A stretch of DNA of 64,000 nt from Ridgeia piscesae (taxonomy: Eukaryota > Annelida > Polychaeta > Sabellida > Siboglinidae), in contig JAODUO010000425.1 of the NCBI GenBank assembly GCA_025642075.2, positions 372,001 to 436,000 of the forward strand, written 5' to 3'. This document shows positions 27,885-40,291 of this stretch, piece by piece. The translations under genes and the position numbers were made by a program. The notes under the pieces are model-generated. The model did not search any database. It was given only the letters and a program-made list of their open reading frames with translations, and was not told the DNA's origin. Position 1 is the stretch's first letter; every line of letters starts with the position of its first letter.

Positions 27885-30800
27885 CTGGGGACAGACCATT
27901 ATTATATTCAATTGTTTGTGGGTGTAGATCAGTTATATTCAAATCACAGTTACATATCCTGGTTCATGGATACAGATGACAGTTATATTTACTAATTCAT
28001 GGGGCCAGATCACAGTTATGTTTACTTATTCATGGGTGTAGATCAGTTATATGTACTTGTTCATGGGTGTAGATCACAGTTATATTTACTAATTCACGGG
28101 GACAGATCACAGTTATGTTTATTTGTTCATGGGTGTAGATCAGTTACATGTACTTGTTCATGGGTGTAGATCACAGTTATATTTACAAATTCATGGGTAC
28201 AGATCAGTTATATTTAATTGTTAATAGGTACAGTTCACAGTTATATTTACTTGTTCATGGGTGTAGATCATAGTTATATTTACTTGATCATGGGTAGTAT
28301 TGGGTACAGATCGCAGTTATATTTAGTTATTCATGGGGACAGATCACAGTTATATTTACTTGTTCATGGATACAAATCAGTTATGTTTACTTGTTCATGG
28401 ATATAGACCACATTTATATTTATTTGTTCAAGGGTACAGATCAATTATATTCACTTGTTCATTGGTACAGATCACAACTATATTCACTTGTTTGTGAGTA
28501 GAGATCGGTTATATTCACTTGTTCATGGGTACAGATCAATTATATTTACTTGTTCATGGGTACAGATCACAGTTATATTCACTGGTTCATAGATACAGAT
28601 CACAGTTATATTTACTTGTTCATGGGTACAGATCAATTATAGTCACTTGTTCATGGGTGTAGATCATAATTATATTTACTTGATCATGGGTAGTACTGGG
28701 TACAGATCACAGTTATATTTACTTGTTCATGGGTACAGATCACAGTTATGTTTACATGTGCATGGGTACAGATCACAGTTATGTTTACTTGTTCATGGGT
28801 ACAGATCACAGTTATATTGACTTGTTCATGGGTACATATCAGTTATATTGTCTTGTCCATGGGTACAGATCACAGTTATATTCATTTGTTCATAGGTACA
28901 GATCACAATTATATTTACTTGTTTATGGGTACATATCAGTTATATTTACTTGTTCATGGGAACAGACCACAGTTATATTCACTTGTTCGTTGGTACAGAT
29001 CAGTTATAGTTACATATTAATTGATACAGATCAGTTACACTTACTTGTTCATTGGTACAGATCACACCTACATTCACTTATTCATGAGTAGAGATCAGTT
29101 ATATTCACTTGTTCATTGGTACAGATCTATAATATTCACTTGTTCATTGATACAGATCACAGTTATATTTCTGATTCATGGATACAGATCATGGTTATGT
29201 TTCATGGTTCATGGGTACAAAACGTGGTTATGTTTCTTGGTTCATGGGTACAGATCACAGTTATATTTCTGATTCATGGCTACAGATCATGGTTACGTTT
29301 CTTGGTTCATGGGTACAAATCATGGTTATGTTTGTTGGTTCATGGGTACAAATCATGGTTATGTTTCTTGGTTCATGGGTACAAATCGTGGTTATGTTTC
29401 TTGGTTCATGGGTACAAATCATGGTCATGTTTCTTGGTTCATGGGTACAGATCACAGTTATATTTCTGATTCATGGCTACAGATCATGGTTACGTTTCTT
29501 GGTTCATTGGTACAAATCATGGTTATGTTTCTTGGTTCATGGGTACAGATCATGGTTATGTTTCTTGGTTCATGGGTACAAATCATGGTTATGTTTCTTG
29601 GTTCATGGGTACAAATCATGGTTATGTTTCTTGGTTCATGGGTACAAATCTGGTTATGTTTCTTGGTTCATGGGTACAAATCATGGTTATGTTTCTTGGT
29701 TCATGGGTACAAATCATGGTTATGTTTCTTGGTTCATGGGTACAAATCATGGTTATGTTTCTTGGTTCATGGGTACAAATCATGGTTATGTTTCTTGGTT
29801 CATGGGTACAAATCATGGTTATGTTTCTTGGTTCATGGGTACAAATCATGGTTATGTTTCTTGGTTCATGGGTACAAATCATGGTTATGTTTCTTGGTTC
29901 ATGGCTACAGATCATGGTTACGTTTCTTGGTTCATTGGTACAAATCATGGTTATGTTTCTTGGTTCATGGGTACAAATCATGGTTATGTTTCTTGGTTCA
30001 TGGGTACAAATCATGGTCATGTTTCTTGGTTCATGGGTACAAATCATGGTCATGTTTCTTGGTTCATGGGTACAGATCACAGTTATATTTCTGATTCATG
30101 GCTACAGATCATGGTTACGTTTCTTGGTTCATGGGTACAAATCATGGTTATGTTTCTTGGTTCATGGGTACAAATCATGGTCATGTTTCTTGGTTCATGG
30201 GTACAGATCACAGTTATATTTCTGATTCATGGCTACAGATCATGGTTATGTTTCTTGGTTCATGGGTACAAATCATGGTTATGTTTCTTGGTTCATGGGT
30301 ACAAATCATGGTTATGTTTCTTGGTTCATGGGTACAAATCATGGTTATGTTTCTTGGTTCATGGGTACAAATCATGGTTATGTTTCTTGGTTCATGGGTA
30401 CAAATCATGGTTATGTTTCTTGGTTCATGGGTACAAATCACAGTTATATTTCTGATTCATGGCTACAGATCATGGTTACGTTTCTTGGTTCATTGGTACA
30501 AATCATGGTTATGTTTCTTGGTTCATGGGTACAGATCATGGTTATGTTTCTTGGTTCATGGGTACAGATCATGGTTATGTTTCTTGGTTCATGGGTACAA
30601 ATCGTGGTTATGTTTCTTGGTTCATGGGTACAAATCATGGTTATGTTTCTTGGTTCATGGGTACAAATCATGGTTATGTTTCTTGGTTCATGGGTACAAA
30701 TCATGGTTATGTTTGTTGGTTCATGGGTACAAATCATGGTTATGTTTCTTGGTTCATGGGTACAAATCGTGGTTATGTTTCTTGGTTCATGGGTACAAAT

Positions 30801-33800
30801 CATGGTTATGTTTCTTGGTTCATGGGTACAAATCACAGTTATATTTCTGATTCATGGCTACAGATCATGGTTACGTTTCTTGGTTCATTGGTACAAATCA
30901 TGGTCATGTTTCTTGGTTCATTGGTACAAATCATGGTTATGTTTCTTGGTTCATGGGTACAAATCGTGGTTATGTTTCTTGGTTCATGGGTACAAATCAT
31001 GGTTATGTTTCTTGGTTCATGGGTACAAATCATGGTTATGTTTCTTGGTTCATGGGTACAAATCATGGTTATGTTTCTTGGTTCATGGGTACAAATCATG
31101 GTTATGTTTCTTGGTTCATTGGTACAAATCATGGTTATGTTTCTTGGTTCATTGGTACAAATCATGGTTATGTTTCTTGGTTCATGGGTACAAATCGTGG
31201 TTATGTTTCTTGGTTCATGGGTACAGATCACAGTTATATTTCTGATTCATGGCTACAGATCATGGTTACGTTTCTTGGTTCATGGGTACAAATCGTGGTT
31301 ATGTTTCTTGGTTCATGGGTACAAATCATGGTTATGTTTCTTGGTTCATGGGTACAAATCATGGTTATGTTTCTTGGTTCATGGGTACAAATCATGGTTA
31401 TGTTTCTTGGTTCATGGGTACAAATCATGGTTATGTTTCTTGGTTCATGGGTACAGATCACAGTTATATTTCTGATTCATGGCTACAGATCATGGTTACG
31501 TTTCTTGGTTCATGGGTACAAATCATGGTTACGTTTCTTGGTTCATGGGTACAAATCATGGTTATGTTTCTTAGTTCATGGGTACAAATCGTGGTTATGT
31601 TTCTTGGTTCATGGGTACAGATCACAGTTATATTTCTGATTCATGGCTACAGATCATGGTTATGTTTCTTGGTTCATGGGTACAAATCGTGGTTATGTTT
31701 CTTGGTTCATGGGTACAAATCATGGTTATGTTTCTTGGTTCATGGGTACAAATCATGGTTATGTTTCTTGGTTCATGGGTACAGATCACAGTTATATTTC
31801 TGATTCATGGCTACAGATCATGGTTACGTTTCTTGGTTCATGGGTACAAATCATGGTTATGTTTCTTGGTTCATGGGTACAAATCATGGTTATGTTTCTT
31901 GGTTCATGGGTACAAATCATGGTTATGTTTCTTGGTTCATGGGTACAAATCATGGTTATGTTTCTTGGTTCATGGGTACAGATCAGTTATATTTCTGATT
32001 CATGGCTACAGATCATGGTTACGTTTCTTGGTTCATGGGTACAAATCATGGTTATGTTTCTTGGTTCATGGGTACAGATCACAGTTATATTTCTGATTCA
32101 TGGCTACAGATCATGGTTATGTTTCTTAGTTCATGGGTACAAATCGTGGTTATGTTTCTTGGTTCATGGGTACAGATCACAGTTATATTTCTGATTCATG
32201 GCTACAGATCATGGTTACGTTTCTTGGATTACATGTGTACGTCAGGTACATCTGGTTATGTTTCTTGGTTCATGGGTACAAATCATGGTTATGTTTCTTG
32301 GTTCATGGGTACAAATCATGGTTATGTTTCTTGGTTCATGGGTACAAATCATGGTTATGTTTCTTGGTTCATGGGTACAGATCACAGTTATATTTCTGAT
32401 TCATGGCTACAGATCATGGTTACGTTTCTTGGTTCATGGGTACAAATCGTGGTTATGTTTCTTGGTTCATGGGTACAGATCACAGTTATATTTCTGATTC
32501 ATGGCTACAGATCATGGTTACGTTTCTTGGTTCATGGGTACAAATCATGGTTATGTTTCTTAGTTCATGGGTACAAATCGTGGTTATGTTTCTTGGTTCA
32601 TGGGTACAGATCACAGTTATATTTCTGATTCATGGCTACAGATCATGGTTACGTTTCTTGGTTCATGGGTACAAATCGTGGTTATGTTTCTTGGTTCATG
32701 GGTACAAATCATGGTTATGTTTCTTGGTTCATGGGTACAAATCATGGTTATGTTTCTTGGTTCATGGGTACAAATCATGGTTATGTTTCTTGGTTCATGG
32801 GTACAAATCATGGTTATGTTTCTTGGTTCATGGGTACAGATCAGTTATATTTACGCTTTCATGGGTACAGGTCACAGAAGAGATCACAGATACATTTTAT
32901 GATTGATGGCATGAGACGATAGGTCGTACATAATGAGCAACAAACCTAGTCACTTACGGTGGTCTCCCTTCTTTAGGTCTGTGCAACCAATGTTCCCACA
33001 TTTGAAAAGCTATTTAAATATTAAACAACCAAAGTACAAAGTATTTGTACTTCTAAACCGATGACAGGAAATAGTGGTCTGTACCCACCTGCGGAGGACC
33101 CTGTCAATGAGGAACGGACCGGTCTGATCAAGAACGTTGCCGTCATTCCCTTTCACCTTCTGGACCGGCAGCTCCCGTATGACGTCAAGGAAGTAGGGGT
33201 GGCCAGGACGACACCCCATGAGACAGTTGATGACATTGGCTGGCGATGCACGGTGCTGCACCACATACGTGTGGGCGTGGTTCTCCTCCGTCAGCACGCA
33301 CGTGTGGGGCAGAACAACCGCATCCATGGGGCGCACACACTCCATGTCAAGGTCAGCATACAGCCCCCCGTGGGTGTACAACACAAAGTACCTTGCACAA
33401 ACAGACACTCCATGTCAAGGTCAGCAAACAACCCCCGTGGGTGTACAACACAAAGTACCTTGTACAAACAGACACTCCATGTCATGGTCTGCATACAGCC
33501 CCCTGTGGGTGTACAACACAAAGTACCTCGTACAAACACACACTCCATGTCAAGGTCAGCATTCAGCCCCCTGTGGGTGTACACCACAAAGTACCTTGTA
33601 CAAACACACACTTCATGTCAAGGTCAGCATACAGCCCCCTGTGGGTGTACAACACAAAGTACCTTGTACAAACACACACTTCATGTCAAGGTCAGCATAC
33701 AGCCCCCTGTGGGTGTACACCACAAAGTACCTTGTACAAACACACACTTCATGTCAAGGTCTGCATACAGCCCCTCCCCCTCCGTGCGTTAGAGAGATGC

Positions 33801-34096
33801 ACTAGTGAAAGAGATAAATATATATGTACAACATGAATGGATTCGTTAGAGAGGTGCATTAGTGAAAGAGATAAATATATATGTACAACATGAATGGATG
33901 CGTTAGAGAGGTGCACTAGTGAAAGAGATAAATATATATTTACAACATGAATGGATGTGTTAGAGAGGTGCACTAGTGAAAGAGACAAATATATATGTAC
34001 ACTATGAATGGATGCATTAGAGGTGCACTAGTGAAAGAGATAGATATATATGTACAACATGATTGGATACATTAGAGAGGTGCACTAGTGAAAGAG

Positions 34097-34148
<52 letters not shown>

Positions 34149-34495
34149 GTGTGTATGTAATACTATGTATAACATGGATGGATACATCAGAGAGGTGCAC
34201 TAGTGAAAGAGATAAATATATATGTACAACATGAATGGATGCGTTAGAGAGGTGCATTAGTGAAAGAGATAAATATATATGTACAACATGAATGGATGCG
34301 TTAGAGAGGTGCACTAGTGAAAGAGATAAATATATATTTACAACATGAACAGATGTGTTAGAGAGGTGCACTAGTGAAAGAGATAAATATATATATATAG
34401 TACACTATGAATGGATGCATTAGAGGTGCACTAGTGAAAGAGATAGATATATATGTACAATATGATTGGATACATTAGAGAGGTGCACTAGTGAA

Positions 34496-34550
<55 letters not shown>

Positions 34551-34612
34551 AGGTGTGTATGTAATACTATGTATAACATGATGGATACATCAGAGAGGTG
34601 CACTAGTGAAAG

Positions 34613-34679
<67 letters not shown>

Positions 34680-34941
34680 TGGATGACATTAGAGAGGTGC
34701 ACTAGTGAAAGAGATAAATATATATGTACAACATGATTGGATACATCAGAGAGGTGCACTAGTGAAAGAGATAAATATATATGTACAACATGATTGGATA
34801 CATCAGAGAGGTGCACTAGTGAAAGAGATAAATATATATGTACAACATGATTGGATACATCAGAGAGGTGCACTAGTGAAAGAGATAAATATATATGTAC
34901 AACATGATTGGATACATCAGAGAGGTGCACTAGTGAAAGAG

Positions 34942-35012
<71 letters not shown>

Positions 35013-35226
35013 AACATGAATGGATACATCAGAGAGGTGCACTAGTGAGAGATAAATATATATGTACAACATGAATGGATACGTTAGAGAGGTGCACTAG
35101 TGAAAGAGATATATATATATGTACAACATGAATGGATACATTAGAGAGGTGCACTAGTGAAAGAGATAAATATATATGTACAACATGATTGGATACATTA
35201 GAGAGGTGCACTAGTGAAGGAGATAA

Positions 35227-35293
<67 letters not shown>

Positions 35294-36548
35294 TATATGT
35301 ACATAATGAATGGATGTTAGAGAGGTGCACTAATGAAAGAGATAAATATATATGTACAACATGATTGGATGCATCAGAGAGGTGCACTAGTGAAAGAGAT
35401 AAATATATATGTACAACATGATTGGATACATTAGAGAGGTGCACTAGTGAGAGATAAATATATATGTACAACATGAATGGATACGTTAGAGAGGTGCACT
35501 AGTGAAAGAGATATATATATATGTACAACATGAATGGATACATTAGAGAGGTGCACTAGTGAAAGAGATAAATATATATGTACAACATGATTGGATACAT
35601 TAGAGAGGTGCACTAGTGAGAGATAAATATATATGTACAACATGAATGGATACGTTAGAGAGGTGCACTAGTGAAAGAGATATATATATATATGTACAAC
35701 ATGAATGGATACATTAGAGAGGTGCACTAGTGAAAGAGATAAATATATATGTACAACATGAATGGATACGTTAGAGAGATGCACTAGTGAAAGAGATATA
35801 TATATGTACAACATGAATGGATACATTAGAGAGGTGCACTGGTGAAAGAGATAAATATATATGTACAACATGAATGGATTCGTTAGAGAGGTGCACTAGT
35901 GAAAGATATATATATATATGTACAACATGAATGGATACATTAGAGAGGTGCACTAGTGAAAGAGATAAATATATATGTACAACATGAATGGATACGTTAG
36001 AGAGATGCACTAGTGAAAGAGATATATATATGTACAACATGAATGGATACATTAGAGAGGTGCACTGGTGAAAGAGATAAATATATATGTACAACATGAA
36101 TGGATTCGTTAGAGAGGTGCACTAGTGAAAGAGATAAATATAGGTGTACACACCTCATGATGTCGGCGCGGTTGATGTTGTGATGGTAACTGTCGTACAG
36201 ACCCAAGTAGGCAGGGAAGTGATGTTGCATGAAGCAGTGGATGTCAGCATCCGTCCAGAACCAGTATTCCCAGGAGGGGTTCTGTGCCATCCACGACCGC
36301 ACCCACGGGGTGAACTGAGAGGGGATCGTGCCCTCCGCCCACGTCTGGTGGATAATCCTGGGGATGGCAGGGTGTGTGGGTAAGTCACCCAGTTTAGGGG
36401 TTTGTGTTGTACCTTCTACTCCCAGAGGCGGTCTAGCTACGGCCAACTGTGGTGATGTGGGCAGCATCTGTCGCCATAGCAACACCAGTCCGAAGACAAG
36501 TGTCATCAATGCCATAAGTCGATTCAATGTGATACGAGACGACATCAC
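27497..36548 (-). CDS. GT32-family glycosyltransferase, type II membrane protein, complete CDS (361 aa)
   Basis: Seen: three exons, 36548-36154, 33391-33089 and 27884-27497, with matching phases (AG|G at both joins), giving 361 residues. Residues 11-25 ([15 protein letters not shown]) form a single signal-anchor after a short basic tail, typical of a Golgi type II enzyme. IPRIIHQTW (63-71) and [15 protein letters not shown] lead to the DXD motif D145-L146-D147 (YADLDMEC), the metal/nucleotide-sugar site. Known: this pattern is the Gly_transf_sug/OCH1-like GT32 family. Donor and acceptor sugars cannot be told from sequence; the alpha-1,4-galactosyltransferase and mannosyltransferase branches share the motifs. 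Odd: intron 1 consists of two arrays. One of them copies the start of exon 2, DXD motif included. Intron 2 is nearly all 33-bp array. Confidence 0.9.
27890..32880. repeat. 33-bp minisatellite, about 150 copies, in GT32 intron 2
   Basis: Core GGTTCATGGGTACAAATCAT then GGTTATGTTTCTT. The part at 27890-29150 is degenerate; 29150-32830 is nearly uniform. A diagnostic variant with GATTCATGGCTACAGATCAT recurs at irregular multiples of the unit, including two 395-bp steps (30435, 30830, 31225). A foreign 25-base piece interrupts at about 32229. The edge near exon 3 resembles the acceptor (TCTGGCCCCATGAAT versus TCTGTCCCCAGGTACCTGAAT), so it may be junction-derived. Long ORFs here are periodicity artefacts. 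Confidence 0.97.
33089..33391 (-). CDS. GT32 gene exon 2 (catalytic DXD exon)
   Basis: Minus-strand acceptor TTGTGCAAG, donor CTCCGCAG|GTGGGT. Encodes [18 protein letters not shown], then [19 protein letters not shown], and [17 protein letters not shown]. The DXD sits 13 residues from the start. The first 50 or so nt plus the acceptor are copied upstream. Confidence 0.93.
33392..33780. repeat. Acceptor-phased 68-bp array copying exon 2 start of the GT32 gene
   Basis: Five full units plus a partial one (junction copies at 33458, 33526, 33594, 33662, 33730; spacing 67, 68, 68, 68, 68). On the minus strand each unit has GTACAAG then GTACTTTGTGTTGTACACCC and further exon-like sequence through GACCTTGACATG, so it includes the DXD codons. 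Copies differ from the exon by a few substitutions. None is an extra exon with matching donors. Confidence 0.95.
33781..36140. repeat. 57-bp minisatellite with embedded (AT)n expansions
   Basis: About 40 units with GGTGCACTAGTGAAAGAGAT and ATATATGTACAACATGAATG. Five units have the ATATAT stretch expanded to long (AT)n at about 34106, 34496, 34616, 34947 and 35226. The copy nearest exon 1 merges into its donor (minus strand: ATCATGAG, GTGTGTACACC, TATATTTATC), so the array may be donor-phased. Confidence 0.95.
36154..36548 (-). CDS. GT32 gene exon 1 (signal anchor and N-terminal domain)
   Basis: Start ATG at 36548, with a second in-frame ATG three bases on. The donor is ATGAG|GTGTGT. Encodes the cytoplasmic tail, membrane anchor, a Pro-rich stem (about 26-62), then IPRIIHQTW and [11 protein letters not shown]. 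It ends NINRADIM plus two bases of a split Arg codon. Confidence 0.9.
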
Positions 36549-36599
36549 GTACAGAGTGCAGCAGTCTCATAAGATATCCGTTGTCATGACAATGGCAAC

Positions 36600-37450
36600 T
36601 GAAAGATAATCAAACAGTCCTTCACAAGTTTTGTTATTTTTTTGCAATATAATTTTCAACTGTCTGTGATAGTTCATTAGTCACTATGGCAATGGGCGTG
36701 GTTCTGCACTATTTATTAAAATATTAATAACTTCAGGTTAGACAACTTTGATTCAACTATTTCATAAAAGCTCACATCTAATGTAATGAAGTCGGTTTCC
36801 TTTTTACATGTAAATTTACTATAACATTTTTATCACATATAAAACACCTGTGGCCAGTTTCATAAAGGGCACTTAAAGAAAGCATTTCACAAACAGCACG
36901 TTTGTGTAAACACCGCTTTGCTTATTGAAAATATGTGTCATTTTTAACACGATCATATCTTAGGCGTAGAACTAGGAAGTCTTAGCTGCTTCATGAAACC
37001 AGCCTCTGGTTCAGGGGTGTATGTCGTATGGTTCTTTGTTTCTTATATTTCGTACATGCTCATGAATGGTGTTTTATCTCCAGCTAGAACAACATCTGCA
37101 CGTAACACAACACCCAGGTACTGCTGCTGATCTTTATACATTTGCTAAATCTGTCACACATTCTTTCCAATTCATTCAAGCAAAATGTTGCAAAAGGTTG
37201 TTTTGAGTGAAGTCAAAATGTTTGTGTTCTATCTATGCCTTGTCAACTGTTCACCTTTCATGTGAAAGTGTGTGTGAGCACTCAGTGTAACCAAATACAC
37301 AAGGTGTGTGAGAACAAACAACATTAGAGCAACATGAATCTTGGCTTGCACCATATGTTCTGGTCCCATATTCAGCTGTGCCCAGATTTGGCAAGAATCT
37401 ACCAAATTTGTGACCATAATGGTAGCAGGCCAGAATTCTCCGTTGTCACC
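36600..37450. other. 5' flank of the GT32 gene, unique sequence plus a MITE
   Basis: Mostly A/T-rich unique DNA. It would hold the minus-strand promoter but I see no clear TATA or initiator. A small inverted-repeat element lies within. ORFs here look random. Confidence 0.4.
36852..37004. mobile_element. 153-bp MITE with imperfect terminal inverted repeats
   Basis: Left end GGCCAGTTTCATAAAG, right end CTTCATGAAACCAGCC, inverted with two mismatches. The size and lack of coding content fit a non-autonomous DNA transposon. No clear target duplication is seen. Confidence 0.6.
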
Positions 37451-37457
37451 AGACATG

Positions 37458-37612
37458 AGGGGTTAAATACATTTGTATTTGAAAGTATTTAAATACTTTT
37501 TTCTAAGTATTTGATGTTTAGGAATAAAAAAAAGTGTATTTAAATACTTTCCGAAAGTATTTGATTTTTCATTTTTTTGATACTTTCAAATACTTTTTTC
37601 AAATACATTGTC
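37458..37612. mobile_element. hAT-like A/T-rich terminus (TATTTAAATACTTT repeats)
   Basis: Starts GGGGTTAAATACATTTG and then has clustered copies of AAGTATTTAAATACTTT in both orientations, a subterminal pattern seen in many hAT elements. The other end was not identified. Confidence 0.35.
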
Positions 37613-37839
37613 AGTATCAACATTTCTGTTTCAGGATCACGTGTAATGCCTGCCAAACTGATTACCTTCACTGCAACTTCACCCAACAGTGCTAATGGGG
37701 AATTTTCTGGAGCTACATGTACATGAAATTGTACATTAAAATGCAACGGTACGTCAGAGCAGGTAAAAGTGGACACTGTACGTGCTTGTGTGCTACTCAG
37801 TTGACAGCTACTCAACATGCAACCGGAAGTCTAACGGGA

Positions 37840-38690
37840 AATGCGTCTGCATCGCATCGGTTCAACTCGGCGTAATATTTTGTCGGTAGAGAAGAATCGG
37901 TGAAATGTGTTGGTCGCTTCGGTGGCCTAATCGAGCATTACCGCGCATCGACGACTAAATTTTTAGTCTAGAACGATTCTTATCGCAAGATCCATTTAGG
38001 ATCTTAATTCCTCTTTGGAATTCTTTAAAATTAATAAAGTAAACAGCTATACATGCGTATCTAGTATATTTATCTGAAAATATTTTAACGCGGTTGAAAT
38101 CTAGGTTATTGATAACAATTAACGTGCCAAGACGGGTGCTTTGCCACGCTCTGGGGGTGGCAACTGGACGGTCGTGGTAGTCTAGTACGTTACGTCATTC
38201 TACAACACGAAGTGTGTCAACCTCAAACAAACATTATTTTCTCATTACCAGAAAAAAATTCACTTAGTGGAACATTGATCGACATTTTCAATTTAGGGGG
38301 ATACACGTAGTTCATATTGTAACGTATTTATCGTAAAAAAAACATTACAACGAAAATACATACCGTTGAAAAGGTAATACTTTTATATTGGGCTTTTGAT
38401 GGTGTGCACGTAGTATGTTTTCAATGAACATTACTACCATATAATGGTAGTCTAAAACATTGGCAGATTATTGTACGTAATTAACGCGTACCTCGATTTC
38501 TGGCCGTCAACCTGTGGTAATATTGACAACAAACAAACTGCAATAACAGTTATGGTATGACACTGTTGGTTAGTATGACATGTTTATATTACCATGAAAA
38601 AGTCAATTGAAGTATACAGGGTGAAATATTGTCACTTTTTGAGGATCGATAATAACAAGTTTTCTTTAATCACTGCCGGTCACGTGTTAT
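37840..38690. other. Unique sequence before the LINE, with three consecutive stem-loops
   Basis: No coding frame. At 37953-38022 there are three perfect short hairpins, the last two adjacent: GACTAAATTTTTAGTC, AAGATCCATTTAGGATCTT and AATTCCTCTTTGGAATT. The rest is A/T-rich and shows nothing recognisable. Confidence 0.5.
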
Positions 38691-38694
38691 CGTA

Positions 38695-40179
38695 GTGAAA
38701 ATAAGAGATATGAAGGATAATAAATCACCTGGAGTGGATGGTATTCCTCCCAAATTACTATTGGAAATTGTAGAACAAATCAGCATACCGCTTGCAACAG
38801 TGTTCAATTTGTCATTAGAGGAGGGAATAGTTCCGTTAGATTGGAAAGAAGCAAACATTATACCATTATTTAAAAAAGGTTCGAGAAACAAGTCAGAGAA
38901 CTATAGACCAGTGAGTTTAACATCGGTGATTTGCAAACTATTAGAAAGACTAATTAAAGATCACCTGGTTGATTTTCTTGTTACAAATAAATTGATAAAC
39001 CCAACTCAACATGGGTTTTTAAAAGCGAGGTCATGCTTAACAAATATGTTATGTTTTTTGGAAGATGTCACAAAGTGGCTAGATGAGGGATCACCAGTAG
39101 ATATAATCTACTTAGATTTTAAAAAAGCCTTTGACAAAGTGCCACACCAACGACTACTACTTAAACTAAAGGCCCATGGCATAGGAAATGGAATGATCAA
39201 CTGGATAGAAAAATGGCTTATTGACAGAAGACAAAGAGTAGTAGTTGATGGGGAGGTTTCAAACTGGAAAGCGGTTTTGAGTGGAGTACCGCAGGGATCA
39301 GTACTGGGACCTATTTTATTCTTAATATATATCAATGATTTGGATGATGACATAACAAGCAAGGTGTTGAAGTTTGCGGACGACACAAAAGTGTTTAGGA
39401 AAATTAAAAGTGATGCAGATAGACAGCATTTACAAGATGATCTTAATAAGTTGATAGAATGGTCTGAGAAGTGGCAAATGCTGTTTAATTTTGGAAAGTG
39501 TAAGTGCCTTCACACAGGACATGGGAATGAAGATGCACAATATACAATGGGTGATACTGTACTAAATACTACCTTAAAGGAAAAGGACTTAGGGTTAACT
39601 ATTAGTGCTGACATGAAGGTATCAGAGCAGTGTGGAATTGCAGCAGCGAAGGGAAACCAAATTCTTGGATTAATTAGGCGAAATATAGTGTACAAAGAAA
39701 AAGAACTAATAATACCGCTGTATAAAACAATAGTTAGGCCTCACTTAGAATATTGTATACAAGCATGGAGGCCATATCGCAAGAAGGATATTGATATGCT
39801 AGAAAGAGTACAAAGGAGAGCAACCAAAATGATACCAAAACTCAGGAATATTAGTTATGAAATGCGTCTAAAAGAATGTGGTTTAACAACACTAGAAACC
39901 AGAAGATTGAGAGGAGATCAGATTGAGGTGTTTAAAATATTGAATGGATATGAAAATATTGACAGAAATATTTTTTTCACAGTCAAGGAAGAGAGGACTA
40001 GAGGACATGGAGTTACATTAGCAAAGAAGCAGTGTAGACTAGATATAAGAAAATTTTCATTTTCACAAAGAACAGTAAACGAATGGAACAGATTATCAGC
40101 TGATTGTGTAGGTGCTAGTAGTGTTAATATATTTAAAAATAAAATCGACATATACCTAAGAAGGGCGGGGTATACTTAG
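38695..40179 (+). CDS. Non-LTR retrotransposon reverse transcriptase (CR1/Jockey-like), intact 494-codon ORF
   Basis: An uninterrupted RT frame: KSPGVDGIPPKLL (block 0/1), LPLDW-like [78 protein letters not shown] and the catalytic FADDTK, then the thumb and a C-terminal WNRLSADCV tail. The AP endonuclease normally found upstream is absent, so the copy is 5'-truncated; the frame is closed by a TAG just upstream and the listed start is GTG. With RT frame and catalytic aspartates intact, the insertion is young. It is not a host gene. Confidence 0.92.
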   Translation: MKIRDMKDNKSPGVDGIPPKLLLEIVEQISIPLATVFNLSLEEGIVPLDWKEANIIPLFKKGSRNKSENYRPVSLTSVICKLLERLIKDHLVDFLVTNKLINPTQHGFLKARSCLTNMLCFLEDVTKWLDEGSPVDIIYLDFKKAFDKVPHQRLLLKLKAHGIGNGMINWIEKWLIDRRQRVVVDGEVSNWKAVLSGVPQGSVLGPILFLIYINDLDDDITSKVLKFADDTKVFRKIKSDADRQHLQDDLNKLIEWSEKWQMLFNFGKCKCLHTGHGNEDAQYTMGDTVLNTTLKEKDLGLTISADMKVSEQCGIAAAKGNQILGLIRRNIVYKEKELIIPLYKTIVRPHLEYCIQAWRPYRKKDIDMLERVQRRATKMIPKLRNISYEMRLKECGLTTLETRRLRGDQIEVFKILNGYENIDRNIFFTVKEERTRGHGVTLAKKQCRLDIRKFSFSQRTVNEWNRLSADCVGASSVNIFKNKIDIYLRRAGYT

Positions 40180-40257
40180 ATAGATAGGTTGGACTCTCGA
40201 TAAGCCAAATGGCTTCCTAGTCCACCTGCCATCTAGAGTTGAATCTCTAGGTGGCAA

Positions 40258-40291
40258 TCTTGTTAAATCTTGTTAAATCTTGTTAAATCAT
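40258..40291 (+). repeat. LINE 3' tail, (TCTTGTTAAA)3
   Basis: Three tandem 10-bp units end the element; they are probably the template end recognised by the RT. Confidence 0.75.

Noticed and set aside
29178..32922. Many overlapping ORFs with [11 protein letters not shown] / [11 protein letters not shown] repeats
   Set aside because: A 33-bp unit open in all frames inside GT32 intron 2; not membrane proteins.
33392..33780. Additional alternative exons of the GT32 gene
   Set aside because: Units have acceptors but no donors, spacing is out of frame (68 bp), and the frame tested from 33526 meets a stop.
38695..40179. Host gene encoding a reverse transcriptase or telomerase
   Set aside because: Motif order and FADDTK are those of CR1/Jockey LINEs, followed by a LINE-type 3' tail.
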